From: Clostridia bacterium
GTDB taxonomy: Bacteria; Bacillota; Clostridia; Oscillospirales; Acutalibacteraceae
DNA: 7,504 nucleotides
Direction: 5' to 3'
Assembly: GCA_017454565.1 (NCBI GenBank)
Contig: JAFTCS010000149.1
Span: forward strand, 1-7,504
Below are positions 1-5,936 of this stretch, piece by piece (position 1 is the stretch's first letter; the number at the start of each line of letters is the position of its first letter). The notes beneath the pieces are model-generated. The model did not search any database, had not been told where the DNA came from, and saw only the letters and a list, made by a program, of their open reading frames with translations. Both the position numbers and the translations under genes were made by a program.

Positions 1-69
1 CGCAGCGGCTGCCTCACGCACCCTCTGTGGTTTCGGGAAGCTGGTTGCTGAATTGTCAAGGTATATCAC
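1..69 (-). CDS. Cysteine desulfurase family protein (class V aminotransferase), N-terminal 23 codons only
   Basis: Partial gene running off the left edge. The minus strand from position 69 reads GTG-initiated MIYLDNSATSFPKP followed by QRVREAAAA, the characteristic N-terminus of PLP-dependent class V aminotransferases of the cysteine desulfurase (NifS/SufS-like) family, where YLDNxATxFPKP is a hallmark. Such enzymes take sulfur (or selenium) from cysteine (or selenocysteine) as an enzyme-bound persulfide; that is family knowledge, since the PLP lysine and catalytic cysteine lie outside the window. The GTG start overlaps the TGA of the upstream DUF3343 gene (GTGA), and AGGAG lies 9 bases upstream (83..79), so translational coupling is likely. 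The segment is too short to be detected as a standalone open frame. Another class V aminotransferase subtype is possible. Confidence 0.85.
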   Translation of the reverse strand, partial: MIYLDNSATSFPKPQRVREAAAA

Positions 70-296
70 CTGAGTGCGCTCCTTTCTGCTCTGCCCAGCA
101 CTTTGGTTCCGCTTTCGCGCAGTATGCGCTCTGCTTCATCGGCGTTTTTCCTGACATACAGGCTGTAACCGCAGCCCTGTCTGGCGCTGCCTCTCGGTGT
201 CCTTTCAATTTCTGACGATATCCCGTTTCTCCTGAGAATTTCTTTGCCTCTCATGGCATTCGTTACTGACGACATCATTATAAGAGGCTTATCCAT
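66..296 (-). CDS. DUF3343 (putative Se/S carrier-like) small protein
   Basis: A 76-residue cytosolic protein with no signal peptide or membrane segment. The central motif TPRGSARQGCGYSLYV matches the DUF3343 family pattern (PTPR, a short linker, then CG in front of a hydrophobic strand). Pfam describes the family as putative Se/S carrier-like, and the Cys of QGCG is the obvious candidate carrier residue. The N-terminal half resembles the family's strand followed by an A-x-x-x-E/K-x-L helix (NAMRGKEILRRNGI). An in-frame GTG at 305 gives 79 residues, but the AGGTGA ribosome binding site (307..302) overlaps that GTG and is ideally placed 5 bases before ATG 296, so ATG is chosen. The gene overlaps the cysteine desulfurase-like gene by 4 bases, which suits a role in receiving or delivering sulfur or selenium; that role is inferred. 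Confidence 0.82.
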   Translation of the reverse strand: MDKPLIMMSSVTNAMRGKEILRRNGISSEIERTPRGSARQGCGYSLYVRKNADEAERILRESGTKVLGRAERSALR

Positions 297-301
297 TATT
301 A

Positions 302-307
302 TCACCT
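302..307 (-). promoter_or_regulatory. Ribosome binding site that decides the DUF3343 start
   Basis: AGGTGA on the minus strand lies 5 bases upstream of ATG 296 and overlaps the alternative GTG at 305. This favours the ATG over the longer reading. Confidence 0.65.
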
Positions 308-319
308 CACTGTTTTTTT

Positions 320-332
320 AACATATTATGTT
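320..332. promoter_or_regulatory. Palindrome in the AT-rich region upstream of the DUF3343 gene (possible operator)
   Basis: AACATATTATGTT is a perfect inverted repeat around a single central base. On the minus strand the core ACATAATAT occurs again 20 bases further upstream (about 342-350). Both copies contain CATAAT, a reasonable -10 hexamer for the DUF3343/desulfurase unit, but I find no -35 box at normal spacing. The site could be an operator, a -10 region, or chance symmetry in AT-rich DNA. Confidence 0.3.
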
Positions 333-359
333 GTTTTCGGATATTATGTGCTCTGATAC

Positions 360-567
360 CTACCCAAGGAACAAAATCTCCCTGCCCGGCTGGCGTACAA
401 AGTTTTTCGCTCTCTGCGGTGCGTGACCGCGCTGGACAATTCGCGGGGGTCGCTCCACTACGTTACGCTCTGAGTACGAACCGAAGCTTCGCCGCTCGCG
501 CACAGCGGCAAGCTGCCGTTCCCCTGTTCGCGAAGACTGATAAACAAGAGGAAGCTTCGCCGGCCGC
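360..567. repeat. GC-rich, palindrome-rich intergenic element, possibly a dispersed repeat
   Basis: This roughly 200-base stretch is clearly more GC-rich than the AT-rich DNA just to its left. It holds many short symmetric elements: GCGGT/ACCGC (416-430), CGAAGCTTCG (482-491), CGGCA/TGCCG (506-518), TTCGCGAA (527-534), and a direct repeat GAAGCTTCGCCG at 483-494 and 551-562. A 69-codon frame on the minus strand is arginine-rich, without domain-like character or a good ribosome binding site, so I do not call a gene. Density of palindromes, base composition and location between two terminating/starting units suggest a dispersed intergenic repeat or structured RNA remnant. That is inference, because copies elsewhere in the genome cannot be seen here. 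Confidence 0.4.
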
Positions 568-603
568 AAAAAAGCGGTCTCTTCCGTGGTGAAAGAGACC
601 GCT
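568..603 (-). terminator. Rho-independent terminator of the phosphoglucomutase gene
   Basis: On the minus strand an 11-bp perfect stem (AGCGGTCTCTT pairing with AAGAGACCGCT, arms at 603..593 and 583..573) encloses a 9-base loop and runs straight into six T residues (573..568). It begins 30 bases after the stop codon of the phosphoglucomutase. Confidence 0.9.
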
Positions 604-632
604 GCAGTGGTTAGTTTATAAACATTCTATTA

Positions 633-2345
633 TCAGATCTTCATGTAGCCGGTCATGTAGGCAAAGGTTATGTCTGCCTTCTGAGCAGCATCTTCATTCG
701 AGTTGCCTACCGAGGTCACATATATCTTGATCTTAGGCTCTGTGCCGGATGGTCTTACAATAACGGCTCCGCCGCCTTCAATTGAATATGAAAGCACATT
801 TGACTTCGGGAGCTTAATCTCCTCAGTCTCGCCTGTGACAATATCCTTTTTGTATGACTCAAGATAGTCGGAAAGCTCTGTCACCTTGCTGCCGTAAACT
901 GCTGCCGGAGGCTCCGCTCTGAGACTGTCCATTATATTGCCCATTATTTCCATGCCTGCTGCACCTTCGAACTTGAAACTCTCGGTTCTGTTGAGATAGT
1001 GACCGAACTCCTTATAGATAGAGGTCATTACCTCGTCAAGGCTCTTGCCCTGCTGACGGTAATATGCAGCCATCTCGCAGATAAGCATGGAAGCTATGAC
1101 CGCATCCTTGTCACGTACATAAGAGCCTGCAAGATAACCATAGCTTTCCTCAAAGCCGAAAACATATCTGTCAGCCTGATTTTTCTGCTCAAGGAGAAGT
1201 ATCTGCTCACCGATGTACTTGAAGCCGGTGAGAACCACCTTCAGCTCACATCCGTACTTTTCGCATACCCTGTCAACAAGCTTGCTGGTAACAACCGTCT
1301 TGACGGCAACCGGATCCTTGGGCAGTGTGCCGGCAGCCTTACGGCATGAAAGAATATAATTAAGCAGCATGACGCCTGTTTCGTTGCCCGTCATAAGACG
1401 ATAACCGTCGGCTGTCTTTACGGCAATGCCGACACGGTCGCTGTCCGGGTCGGTAGCAAGAAGAAGATCAGCCTGCTCTTTCATGCAAAGCTCAAGACCT
1501 ACTGCAAGAGCTTCCTTTTCTTCGGGATTCGGATACGGGCATGTTGTAAAGTTGCCGTCAGGATTCTCCTGTTCGGGAACCACTACCACATTTTCAACGC
1601 CTATTCTTGAAAGTATCTTCCTTACAAGCTTGTTGCCGGCACCGTTGAGCGGTGTATAAACCACTTTAAGACCGGAGCCTTTGCAGATATCCTTGTTGAT
1701 GGTCTGCTCCTGAACCCTGTCAAGATATTTTTCATAAAGGTCATCGCTTATCCACTCAATAAGACCGCTCTCAAGAGCCTTTTCAAAATCCACTAACTTA
1801 ATGTCGCCGTTAAAGTAATCTACCTTCTGTATCTCATCATAGACAAGACCTGCATTAACGTCTGTCATCTGGCAGCCGTCATTGCCGTAACACTTGTACC
1901 CGTTGTATTCGGCAGGGTTATGGCTTGCCGTGACCATAATGCCCGCGCTGGCTTTAAGCTCCCTTACGGCATAGGAAACGACGGGTGTCGGCTGAAGCTC
2001 CGTAGAAATATACGCCTTTACCCCGTTTGCGGCCAGTACCCTTGCAGCTTCCTTTGCAAACAGGAAGCCCTTGTTTCTTGAATCAAAAGAAATGGCAACC
2101 GACGGAGCCTCATACTTCCCGACGAGGAAGTTGGCAAGACCCTGAGTAGCCTTTCTTACGGTGTAGATGTTCATTCTGTTTGTGCCGGCACCGATAATTC
2201 CTCTCAGACCGGCTGTTCCGAATTTCAGTTCCCTGTAAAAGCTTTCTTTGATGTCATTTTCATTCATTGCTGCGAGTTCAGTAATCAGATCCTGATCATC
2301 AACAGCATTTTCAAGCCAGCTCTTGTAAATTTCCTTAATCTCCAT
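633..2345 (-). CDS. pgcA: Alpha-phosphoglucomutase / phospho-sugar mutase (PgcA/PGM2 type)
   Basis: A 570-residue cytosolic enzyme of the alpha-D-phosphohexomutase superfamily, close in length to the roughly 580-residue Bacillus PgcA. It is expected to interconvert glucose-1-phosphate and glucose-6-phosphate, linking glycolysis to glycogen and UDP-glucose synthesis. All four domain signatures are visible: the N-terminal KFGTAGLRG (about 41-49); the active-site loop TASHNP with phosphoserine Ser141; the Mg-binding loop DPDSDR with Asp299, Asp301 and Asp303; the sugar-specificity loop GFEESYGY (397-404); and the phosphate-binding loop RPSGTEPK (531-538). The start ATG has AAGGGGG upstream at 7-base spacing. 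It is a monocistronic unit with its own promoter and terminator. The related family PGM2 also includes phosphopentomutase activity, so substrate preference is inferred; the symbol reflects family resemblance only. Confidence 0.93.
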   Translation of the reverse strand: MEIKEIYKSWLENAVDDQDLITELAAMNENDIKESFYRELKFGTAGLRGIIGAGTNRMNIYTVRKATQGLANFLVGKYEAPSVAISFDSRNKGFLFAKEAARVLAANGVKAYISTELQPTPVVSYAVRELKASAGIMVTASHNPAEYNGYKCYGNDGCQMTDVNAGLVYDEIQKVDYFNGDIKLVDFEKALESGLIEWISDDLYEKYLDRVQEQTINKDICKGSGLKVVYTPLNGAGNKLVRKILSRIGVENVVVVPEQENPDGNFTTCPYPNPEEKEALAVGLELCMKEQADLLLATDPDSDRVGIAVKTADGYRLMTGNETGVMLLNYILSCRKAAGTLPKDPVAVKTVVTSKLVDRVCEKYGCELKVVLTGFKYIGEQILLLEQKNQADRYVFGFEESYGYLAGSYVRDKDAVIASMLICEMAAYYRQQGKSLDEVMTSIYKEFGHYLNRTESFKFEGAAGMEIMGNIMDSLRAEPPAAVYGSKVTELSDYLESYKKDIVTGETEEIKLPKSNVLSYSIEGGGAVIVRPSGTEPKIKIYVTSVGNSNEDAAQKADITFAYMTGYMKI

Positions 2346-2400
2346 AGCTATTCCCCCTTACAGAAACACGACCCTATTGTCATATTCTTTAACATAATAT

Positions 2401-2429
2401 ATAATATCATATTTTTCTTTTTTTTTCAA
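2401..2429 (-). promoter_or_regulatory. Sigma-A promoter for the phosphoglucomutase
   Basis: On the minus strand TTGAAA (2429..2424) and TATTAT (2406..2401) are separated by exactly 17 bases, with an A-rich spacer. Transcription would start near 2394, giving a leader of about 50 bases before ATG 2345. Confidence 0.7.
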
Positions 2430-2589
2430 CAAAAATATTGCTGAAATACAAATTTTTTCAATAGCGGTAAGCTGTATGACATATCTGAGATCTGACTTTT
2501 CAGGAAGCTTTTCATTGTCATAGCTGTTGCCATAGGTATTATCAATAGATTTAACAATGAATTATATTAAAATTGTACAATAATTATGC

Positions 2590-2618
2590 TTGTAAAATTG
2601 ATCAAGATACGGTACAAT
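2590..2618 (+). promoter_or_regulatory. Candidate sigma-A promoter for the membrane protein / second mutase unit
   Basis: TTGTAA (2590-2595) and TACAAT (2613-2618) are spaced by 17 bases. A second TACAAT at 2576-2581 lacks a good -35 box. The implied leader is about 145 bases, long enough to hold the hairpins described at 2694-2759. The rest of the divergent intergenic region, about 2430-2589, shows only AT-rich sequence and no gene. Confidence 0.5.
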
Positions 2619-2693
2619 ATTACTGGAATGATTTACCTATGAAATATTTGCATAAGCCTCATAAGCATAGCTTCATTCTGCGCGGCAGCATAA

Positions 2694-2729
2694 TTTTGTG
2701 CGGCAAACGCACAAAAAGCCGTTTTTGTG
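2694..2729 (+). promoter_or_regulatory. Leader with two mutually exclusive hairpins
   Basis: Three arms lie in series: TTTTGTGCG (2694-2702), CGCACAAAA (2708-2716) and TTTTTGTG (2722-2729). The middle arm can pair perfectly with the first (9 bp, 5-base loop) or, shifted by one base as CACAAAAA (2710-2717), with the third (8 bp, loop GCCG). This is the layout of an alternative-folding leader. The match to a known riboswitch class is not recognised, and neither hairpin ends in a classic terminator, although five T residues follow the first stem shortly after. Confidence 0.4.
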
Positions 2730-2740
2730 TTAAAACATCA

Positions 2741-2762
2741 GGGTCTATTACCCGATCGGAGG
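2741..2762 (+). promoter_or_regulatory. Inverted repeats overlapping the ribosome binding site of the membrane protein gene
   Basis: A small stem GGGT/ACCC (2741-2753) is followed by the perfect 8-base palindrome CCGATCGG (2752-2759), whose last two bases belong to the GGAGG ribosome binding site (2758-2762; 7 bases before ATG 2770). A structure or a bound protein here could limit ribosome access. The ribosome binding site itself is certain; the regulatory role is inferred. Confidence 0.35.
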
Positions 2763-2769
2763 AAGATAA

Positions 2770-3762
2770 ATGTCTAAGGATGAACTCCTTGAACCAAACA
2801 ACAGCGAATCGCTTTCCGGAGCTGAAGATACAGACGCAGCAGCGGAAACACCGGAAAGCAACGATACCGCCGCAGCTGATGAAGCCGCCGCAGAAGATAC
2901 TGATGCCGGCAGCAGCTCCGCCAGCAAAACGAAACTGAAAATACAGACTCCTGTGATAATTGCGGCAGTGATACTTTTGATAACATTACTGACCTTTGGC
3001 TGCTGGGGAGTATTCTTCAACAAATCCCTGACAGGCAACTGGACGCTGAATTTTACCGTTTCGGAAAAGGACTGCTCCGTGACCCTCGGCTTTGAGAACG
3101 ACGGCACATGCAAAATGTATTACGGCGGCATTATATACAGCGGCACATACACCGAAAACGATGCCGTAAACGGCCGTCAGAAGCTCAACGTCAAGCTCAA
3201 AAACTACGGTCAGAGCTTTATCGACACCGATTTTTACTGTGAGCTTACCGGAAACTCCATATCAGGCCGCAAGTTGGTGCTCACCGATCTGGGCGGGTTC
3301 ATATTCTCACCCGACAAAACAGACGAGGCTTCCACGGAAGAAAGTGACGCCAAGAAAAAAGCGACCGACTTCATTGAAGAGAACGGCATGAGATATTACG
3401 TCTATACCCTTGACAAGGTCGATGAGCCGGAAATAAAGTTTGTTCCCATAGACGGTGCTATTGACGGCAAGCTTGTGGGTATATGGCTGGACGACCGCGA
3501 GGATTCACGATATGACAGCACATTTTCCTTCAACGCGGACGGCACCTATCAGATAACCTACCGTGATATCATATACAAAGGCTGCTACGCTGCAAAGGAC
3601 GGCACATGCGTGTTCAACCTTGTGCAGGCGGACGGAAATGCCGAGAACAACTCACTTGATTATTCCTTTGATGACGGCAAGCTCATCATAACCATAAACG
3701 ATGTTCCCGTAACACTTGAACCGACCGATGATATTTACGCCTTCGACACCGGCATCAAGTGA
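2770..3762 (+). CDS. Single-pass membrane protein with two tandem lipocalin-like/DUF5640-like beta domains
   Basis: A 330-residue protein of unknown function. Residues 1-52 are an acidic, Ala/Asp/Glu/Ser-rich low-complexity segment. A basic patch (KTKLK, 53-57) precedes one strongly hydrophobic helix (about 61-83), predicting an N-in topology with the rest outside the cell. Two copies of a beta-rich module follow, about 87-172 and 235-316. They share L-x-G-x-W (LTGNW, LVGIW), F-x-x-DGT (FENDGT, FNADGT) and IIY-x-G-x-Y (IIYSGTY, IIYKGCY). This pattern recalls lipocalin-like domains found in secreted Firmicutes proteins. A charged linker (about 182-234) separates them. The GGAGG site 7 bases before ATG fixes the start. 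The next gene, a phosphohexomutase, follows after 50 bases with no terminator, so they are probably co-transcribed. A ligand-binding or envelope-sensing role is possible but not shown. Confidence 0.85.
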   Translation: MSKDELLEPNNSESLSGAEDTDAAAETPESNDTAAADEAAAEDTDAGSSSASKTKLKIQTPVIIAAVILLITLLTFGCWGVFFNKSLTGNWTLNFTVSEKDCSVTLGFENDGTCKMYYGGIIYSGTYTENDAVNGRQKLNVKLKNYGQSFIDTDFYCELTGNSISGRKLVLTDLGGFIFSPDKTDEASTEESDAKKKATDFIEENGMRYYVYTLDKVDEPEIKFVPIDGAIDGKLVGIWLDDREDSRYDSTFSFNADGTYQITYRDIIYKGCYAAKDGTCVFNLVQADGNAENNSLDYSFDDGKLIITINDVPVTLEPTDDIYAFDTGIK

Positions 3763-3812
3763 CATACCTATTATGCGTTTTCCCAAATTTTATATATAAG
3801 GAGAGATAAACT

Positions 3813-5783
3813 ATGTTAAACGAATTCTGGAGCGTACTCAAAAGCGGCACAGACATCAGAGGCGTTGCTGTTGCAGGCGCCGGCTTCGATGTCAACCTCA
3901 CAGACGACACAGTTAACTCAATGGTAAACGGCTTTCTCATGTGGCTTTCCGCAAAGACAGGCAAGCCCGCTGATGAGCTGATGATCTCTGTCGGCAGGGA
4001 TTCAAGGATCTCAGGCCCGCAGATAGCAAAGGTAACAAAGCAGACTCTTGTTACGGCAGGCGTATGCGTTATCGACTGCGGAATGTGCTCTACTCCCGCA
4101 ATGTTCATGACTACAGTAGAGCTTGGCTGTGACGGTGCTATCCAGATCACTGCAAGCCATCATCCGTATTACAGGAACGGTCTCAAGTTCTTTACCCGTG
4201 AGGGCGGTCTTGAGGGCAGCGATATCACCGCTATACTGGAATATGCGCAGAACGGCGACAAGCCCGACTATTCCTGCGGCGGCGAGATCATCGAGAACGA
4301 ATACATGAGATACTACGCAAGCAATCTGCGTGAATTCATAAAGGCTCAGGTCAATGACAAAGGCGACTATGAGCACCCGCTGAAAGGCTTTAAGTTTGTT
4401 GTCGATGCAGGCAACGGAGTCGGAGGTTTCTATGCTGCCGACGTTCTTGAAGCTCTGGGCGCTGATGTAAGAGGAAGCCAGTTCCTTGAGCCTGACGGCA
4501 CATTCCCGAACCACATCCCGAATCCTGAGGATCCTGAAGCCATGGCGTCAGTATGTGAGGCTGTAAAGGCTTTCGGTGCCGACTTCGGCATTATTTTTGA
4601 CACGGACGTTGACCGCTGCGGCGCTGTTGACTCTCAGGGCAAAGAGATAAACCGTAACCGTCTGGTCGCTCTTGCAGCAGCTATCGTGCTGGAAAACTCT
4701 CCCGGTGAGCTTATCGTTACCGATTCCATCACCTCCAGCGGACTCAAGGAGTTCATCGAGAAGAAGCTCAAGGGCAAGCACCTCAGATTCAAGAGGGGCT
4801 ACAAGAACGTCATAGACGAGGCCATCAGGCAGAACAAGAACAAGGTGCACTGCTCACTTGCCATTGAGACCTCCGGCCATGCGGCAATGAAAGAAAATTA
4901 CTTCCTTGACGACGGTGCTTACCTCATCACCAAGATCATCATCAAGATCGCTCAGCTTCGCAAGGAGGGCAAGAAGCTTGAAAGCCTTATTGCCGACCTG
5001 AAAGAGCCTGTGGAGACCAAGGAAATAAGAATAAAGATCACAGACAAGGATTTCCGCGCATACGGCGAGAAGGTCATCAAGGATCTGACCGCATACGCCA
5101 GGAAGCAGAAGGATTTCATTGTCGCTGATGACAACTATGAGGGCATCAGGGTGTCATTTGACAAGAACAACGGTGACGGCTGGTTCCTGCTCAGACTCAG
5201 CGTACACGATCCTATCATGCCGCTGAACATCGAAAGTGACAGTGCCGGCGGTGTTGAAAAGATATACAACAAGCTCAAGCCTTTCCTTGAGGACTGCGAG
5301 GGTCTTGAGACCTATGTAAAGAAAGCTGCTCCCAAGACTCCGGCAAAGACAGACGCCAAAGCTCTTGCCAAGGCTTCACCGAAGGCACTTGCTCCCGCCG
5401 AAGCACCCAAGGCCGCAAAAGCTGACGCAAAGCCTGTTACAGCAGTAAAGGCGGTTGCTCCCAATGCAGAGATCAAGGTAGAGCCTGCCGCAAAGGCCGA
5501 AGCAAAGGCTGCTCCCGAAGTAAAGGCGGAGACTCCCAAGGCCGAAACAAAGCCTGCTCCCGAAGTAAAGGCGGAGACTCCCAAGGCCGAAACAAAGGCT
5601 GCTCCCGAAGTAAAGGCGGAGACTCCCAAGGCTGAAACAAAGCCTGCTGCCGAAGTAAAGGCGGAGACTCCCAAGGCCGAAACAAAGCCTGCTCCCGAAG
5701 TAAAGGCGGAGACTCCCAAGGCCGAAACAAAGGCTGCTGCCTCAAAGAACAACGGTTCACACAAAAAGAAGAAGAAAAAGTAA
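3813..5783 (+). CDS. Phosphohexomutase (phosphomannomutase/phosphoglucomutase-like) with repetitive Ala/Lys/Glu/Pro C-terminal tail
   Basis: A 656-residue protein. Residues 1 to about 502 form an alpha-D-phosphohexomutase: GTDIRG near the N-terminus, active-site loop TASHHP with Ser115, Mg loop DTDVDR with Asp263, Asp265 and Asp267, and sugar loop ETSGH (352-356) as in PMM/PGM and plant-like relatives rather than the GFEES of the neighbouring mutase. The reaction is probably mannose-1-P/mannose-6-P or glucose-1-P/glucose-6-P interconversion; which one is not decided by sequence. The usual RPSGTEP phosphate-binding loop is replaced by RLSVHDP (461-467). Residues 503-656 form a disordered-looking tail with five 15-residue repeats and a terminal HKKKKKK, an unusual addition for this family. 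AAGGAG lies 9 bases before ATG. A strong terminator follows the stop. Co-transcription with the upstream membrane protein is likely. Confidence 0.9.
   Translation: MLNEFWSVLKSGTDIRGVAVAGAGFDVNLTDDTVNSMVNGFLMWLSAKTGKPADELMISVGRDSRISGPQIAKVTKQTLVTAGVCVIDCGMCSTPAMFMTTVELGCDGAIQITASHHPYYRNGLKFFTREGGLEGSDITAILEYAQNGDKPDYSCGGEIIENEYMRYYASNLREFIKAQVNDKGDYEHPLKGFKFVVDAGNGVGGFYAADVLEALGADVRGSQFLEPDGTFPNHIPNPEDPEAMASVCEAVKAFGADFGIIFDTDVDRCGAVDSQGKEINRNRLVALAAAIVLENSPGELIVTDSITSSGLKEFIEKKLKGKHLRFKRGYKNVIDEAIRQNKNKVHCSLAIETSGHAAMKENYFLDDGAYLITKIIIKIAQLRKEGKKLESLIADLKEPVETKEIRIKITDKDFRAYGEKVIKDLTAYARKQKDFIVADDNYEGIRVSFDKNNGDGWFLLRLSVHDPIMPLNIESDSAGGVEKIYNKLKPFLEDCEGLETYVKKAAPKTPAKTDAKALAKASPKALAPAEAPKAAKADAKPVTAVKAVAPNAEIKVEPAAKAEAKAAPEVKAETPKAETKPAPEVKAETPKAETKAAPEVKAETPKAETKPAAEVKAETPKAETKPAPEVKAETPKAETKAAASKNNGSHKKKKKK
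5511..5735 (+). repeat. Five tandem 45-bp repeats inside the mutase coding region
   Basis: Five head-to-tail units begin at 5511, 5556, 5601, 5646 and 5691. Each encodes a 15-residue unit of the form APEVKAETPKAETK followed by Pro or Ala. The units differ at only three positions (unit bases 4, 33 and 43), and units 2 and 5 are identical across all 45 bases. Preservation at synonymous sites indicates recent duplication or gene conversion. The unit length is a multiple of three, so copy-number change keeps the frame. A degenerate half-unit precedes the array. Confidence 0.95.
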
Positions 5784-5807
5784 TACAGCATCCAGCACAT
5801 AACACTT

Positions 5808-5851
5808 CCCCACAGGGTAGAACGGATCTCCGGCCCTGCGGGGATTTTTTT
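5808..5851 (+). terminator. Rho-independent terminator of the membrane protein / mutase unit
   Basis: CCCCACAGGG (5808-5817) pairs with CCCTGCGGGG (5834-5843), with a single A/C mismatch. An inner CGGA/TCCG stem (5823-5832) may fold within the loop. Seven T residues follow at 5845-5851. It begins 24 bases after the stop codon. Confidence 0.9.
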
Positions 5852-5859
5852 ATGAAGTA

Positions 5860-5889
5860 TTGCTTTATACAGACAAGTTGTAATATAAT
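5860..5889 (+). promoter_or_regulatory. Promoter of the two-component system
   Basis: A perfect -10 hexamer TATAAT (5884-5889) sits 18 bases after a weak -35 TTGCTT (5860-5865). TATACT at 5895-5900 is an alternative -10. The position just after the preceding terminator supports an independent transcript for the regulator and kinase. Confidence 0.6.
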
Positions 5890-5907
5890 TATTGTATACT
5901 GCAAGGT

Positions 5908-5919
5908 GTTTTGCAAAAC
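5908..5919. promoter_or_regulatory. 12-bp perfect palindrome between promoter and response regulator start
   Basis: GTTTTGCAAAAC is perfectly symmetric and lies downstream of the -10 element and just before the ribosome binding site (GAGGA, 5926-5930, 6 bases before ATG 5937). This is a good place for a repressor or autoregulator. OmpR-type regulators usually prefer direct repeats, so another binding protein or chance is possible. Confidence 0.35.
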
Positions 5920-5936
5920 GAAAGTGAGGAAATACA

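Noticed and set aside
27..215. 62-codon plus-strand frame opposite the DUF3343 and desulfurase genes
   Set aside because: Both minus-strand genes have recognisable family motifs and ribosome binding sites; this frame has neither.
360..569. 69-codon minus-strand open frame
   Set aside because: Arg-rich with no domain-like pattern or good ribosome binding site. It coincides with the palindrome-rich element and its start lies in the terminator's T-run.
999..1659. Plus-strand frames of 116 and 77 codons opposite the phosphoglucomutase
   Set aside because: They are shadows of a full-length enzyme whose catalytic motifs are all on the minus strand, and they have no ribosome binding site or domain character.
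2573..2938. 121-codon plus-strand frame covering the leader and the start of the membrane protein
   Set aside because: It begins at a TTG inside the promoter region without a ribosome binding site and overlaps the better-supported gene at 2770 in another frame.
5511..5735. Tandem repeats as a CRISPR array
   Set aside because: The units are contiguous without unique spacers and are translated in frame as part of the mutase tail.
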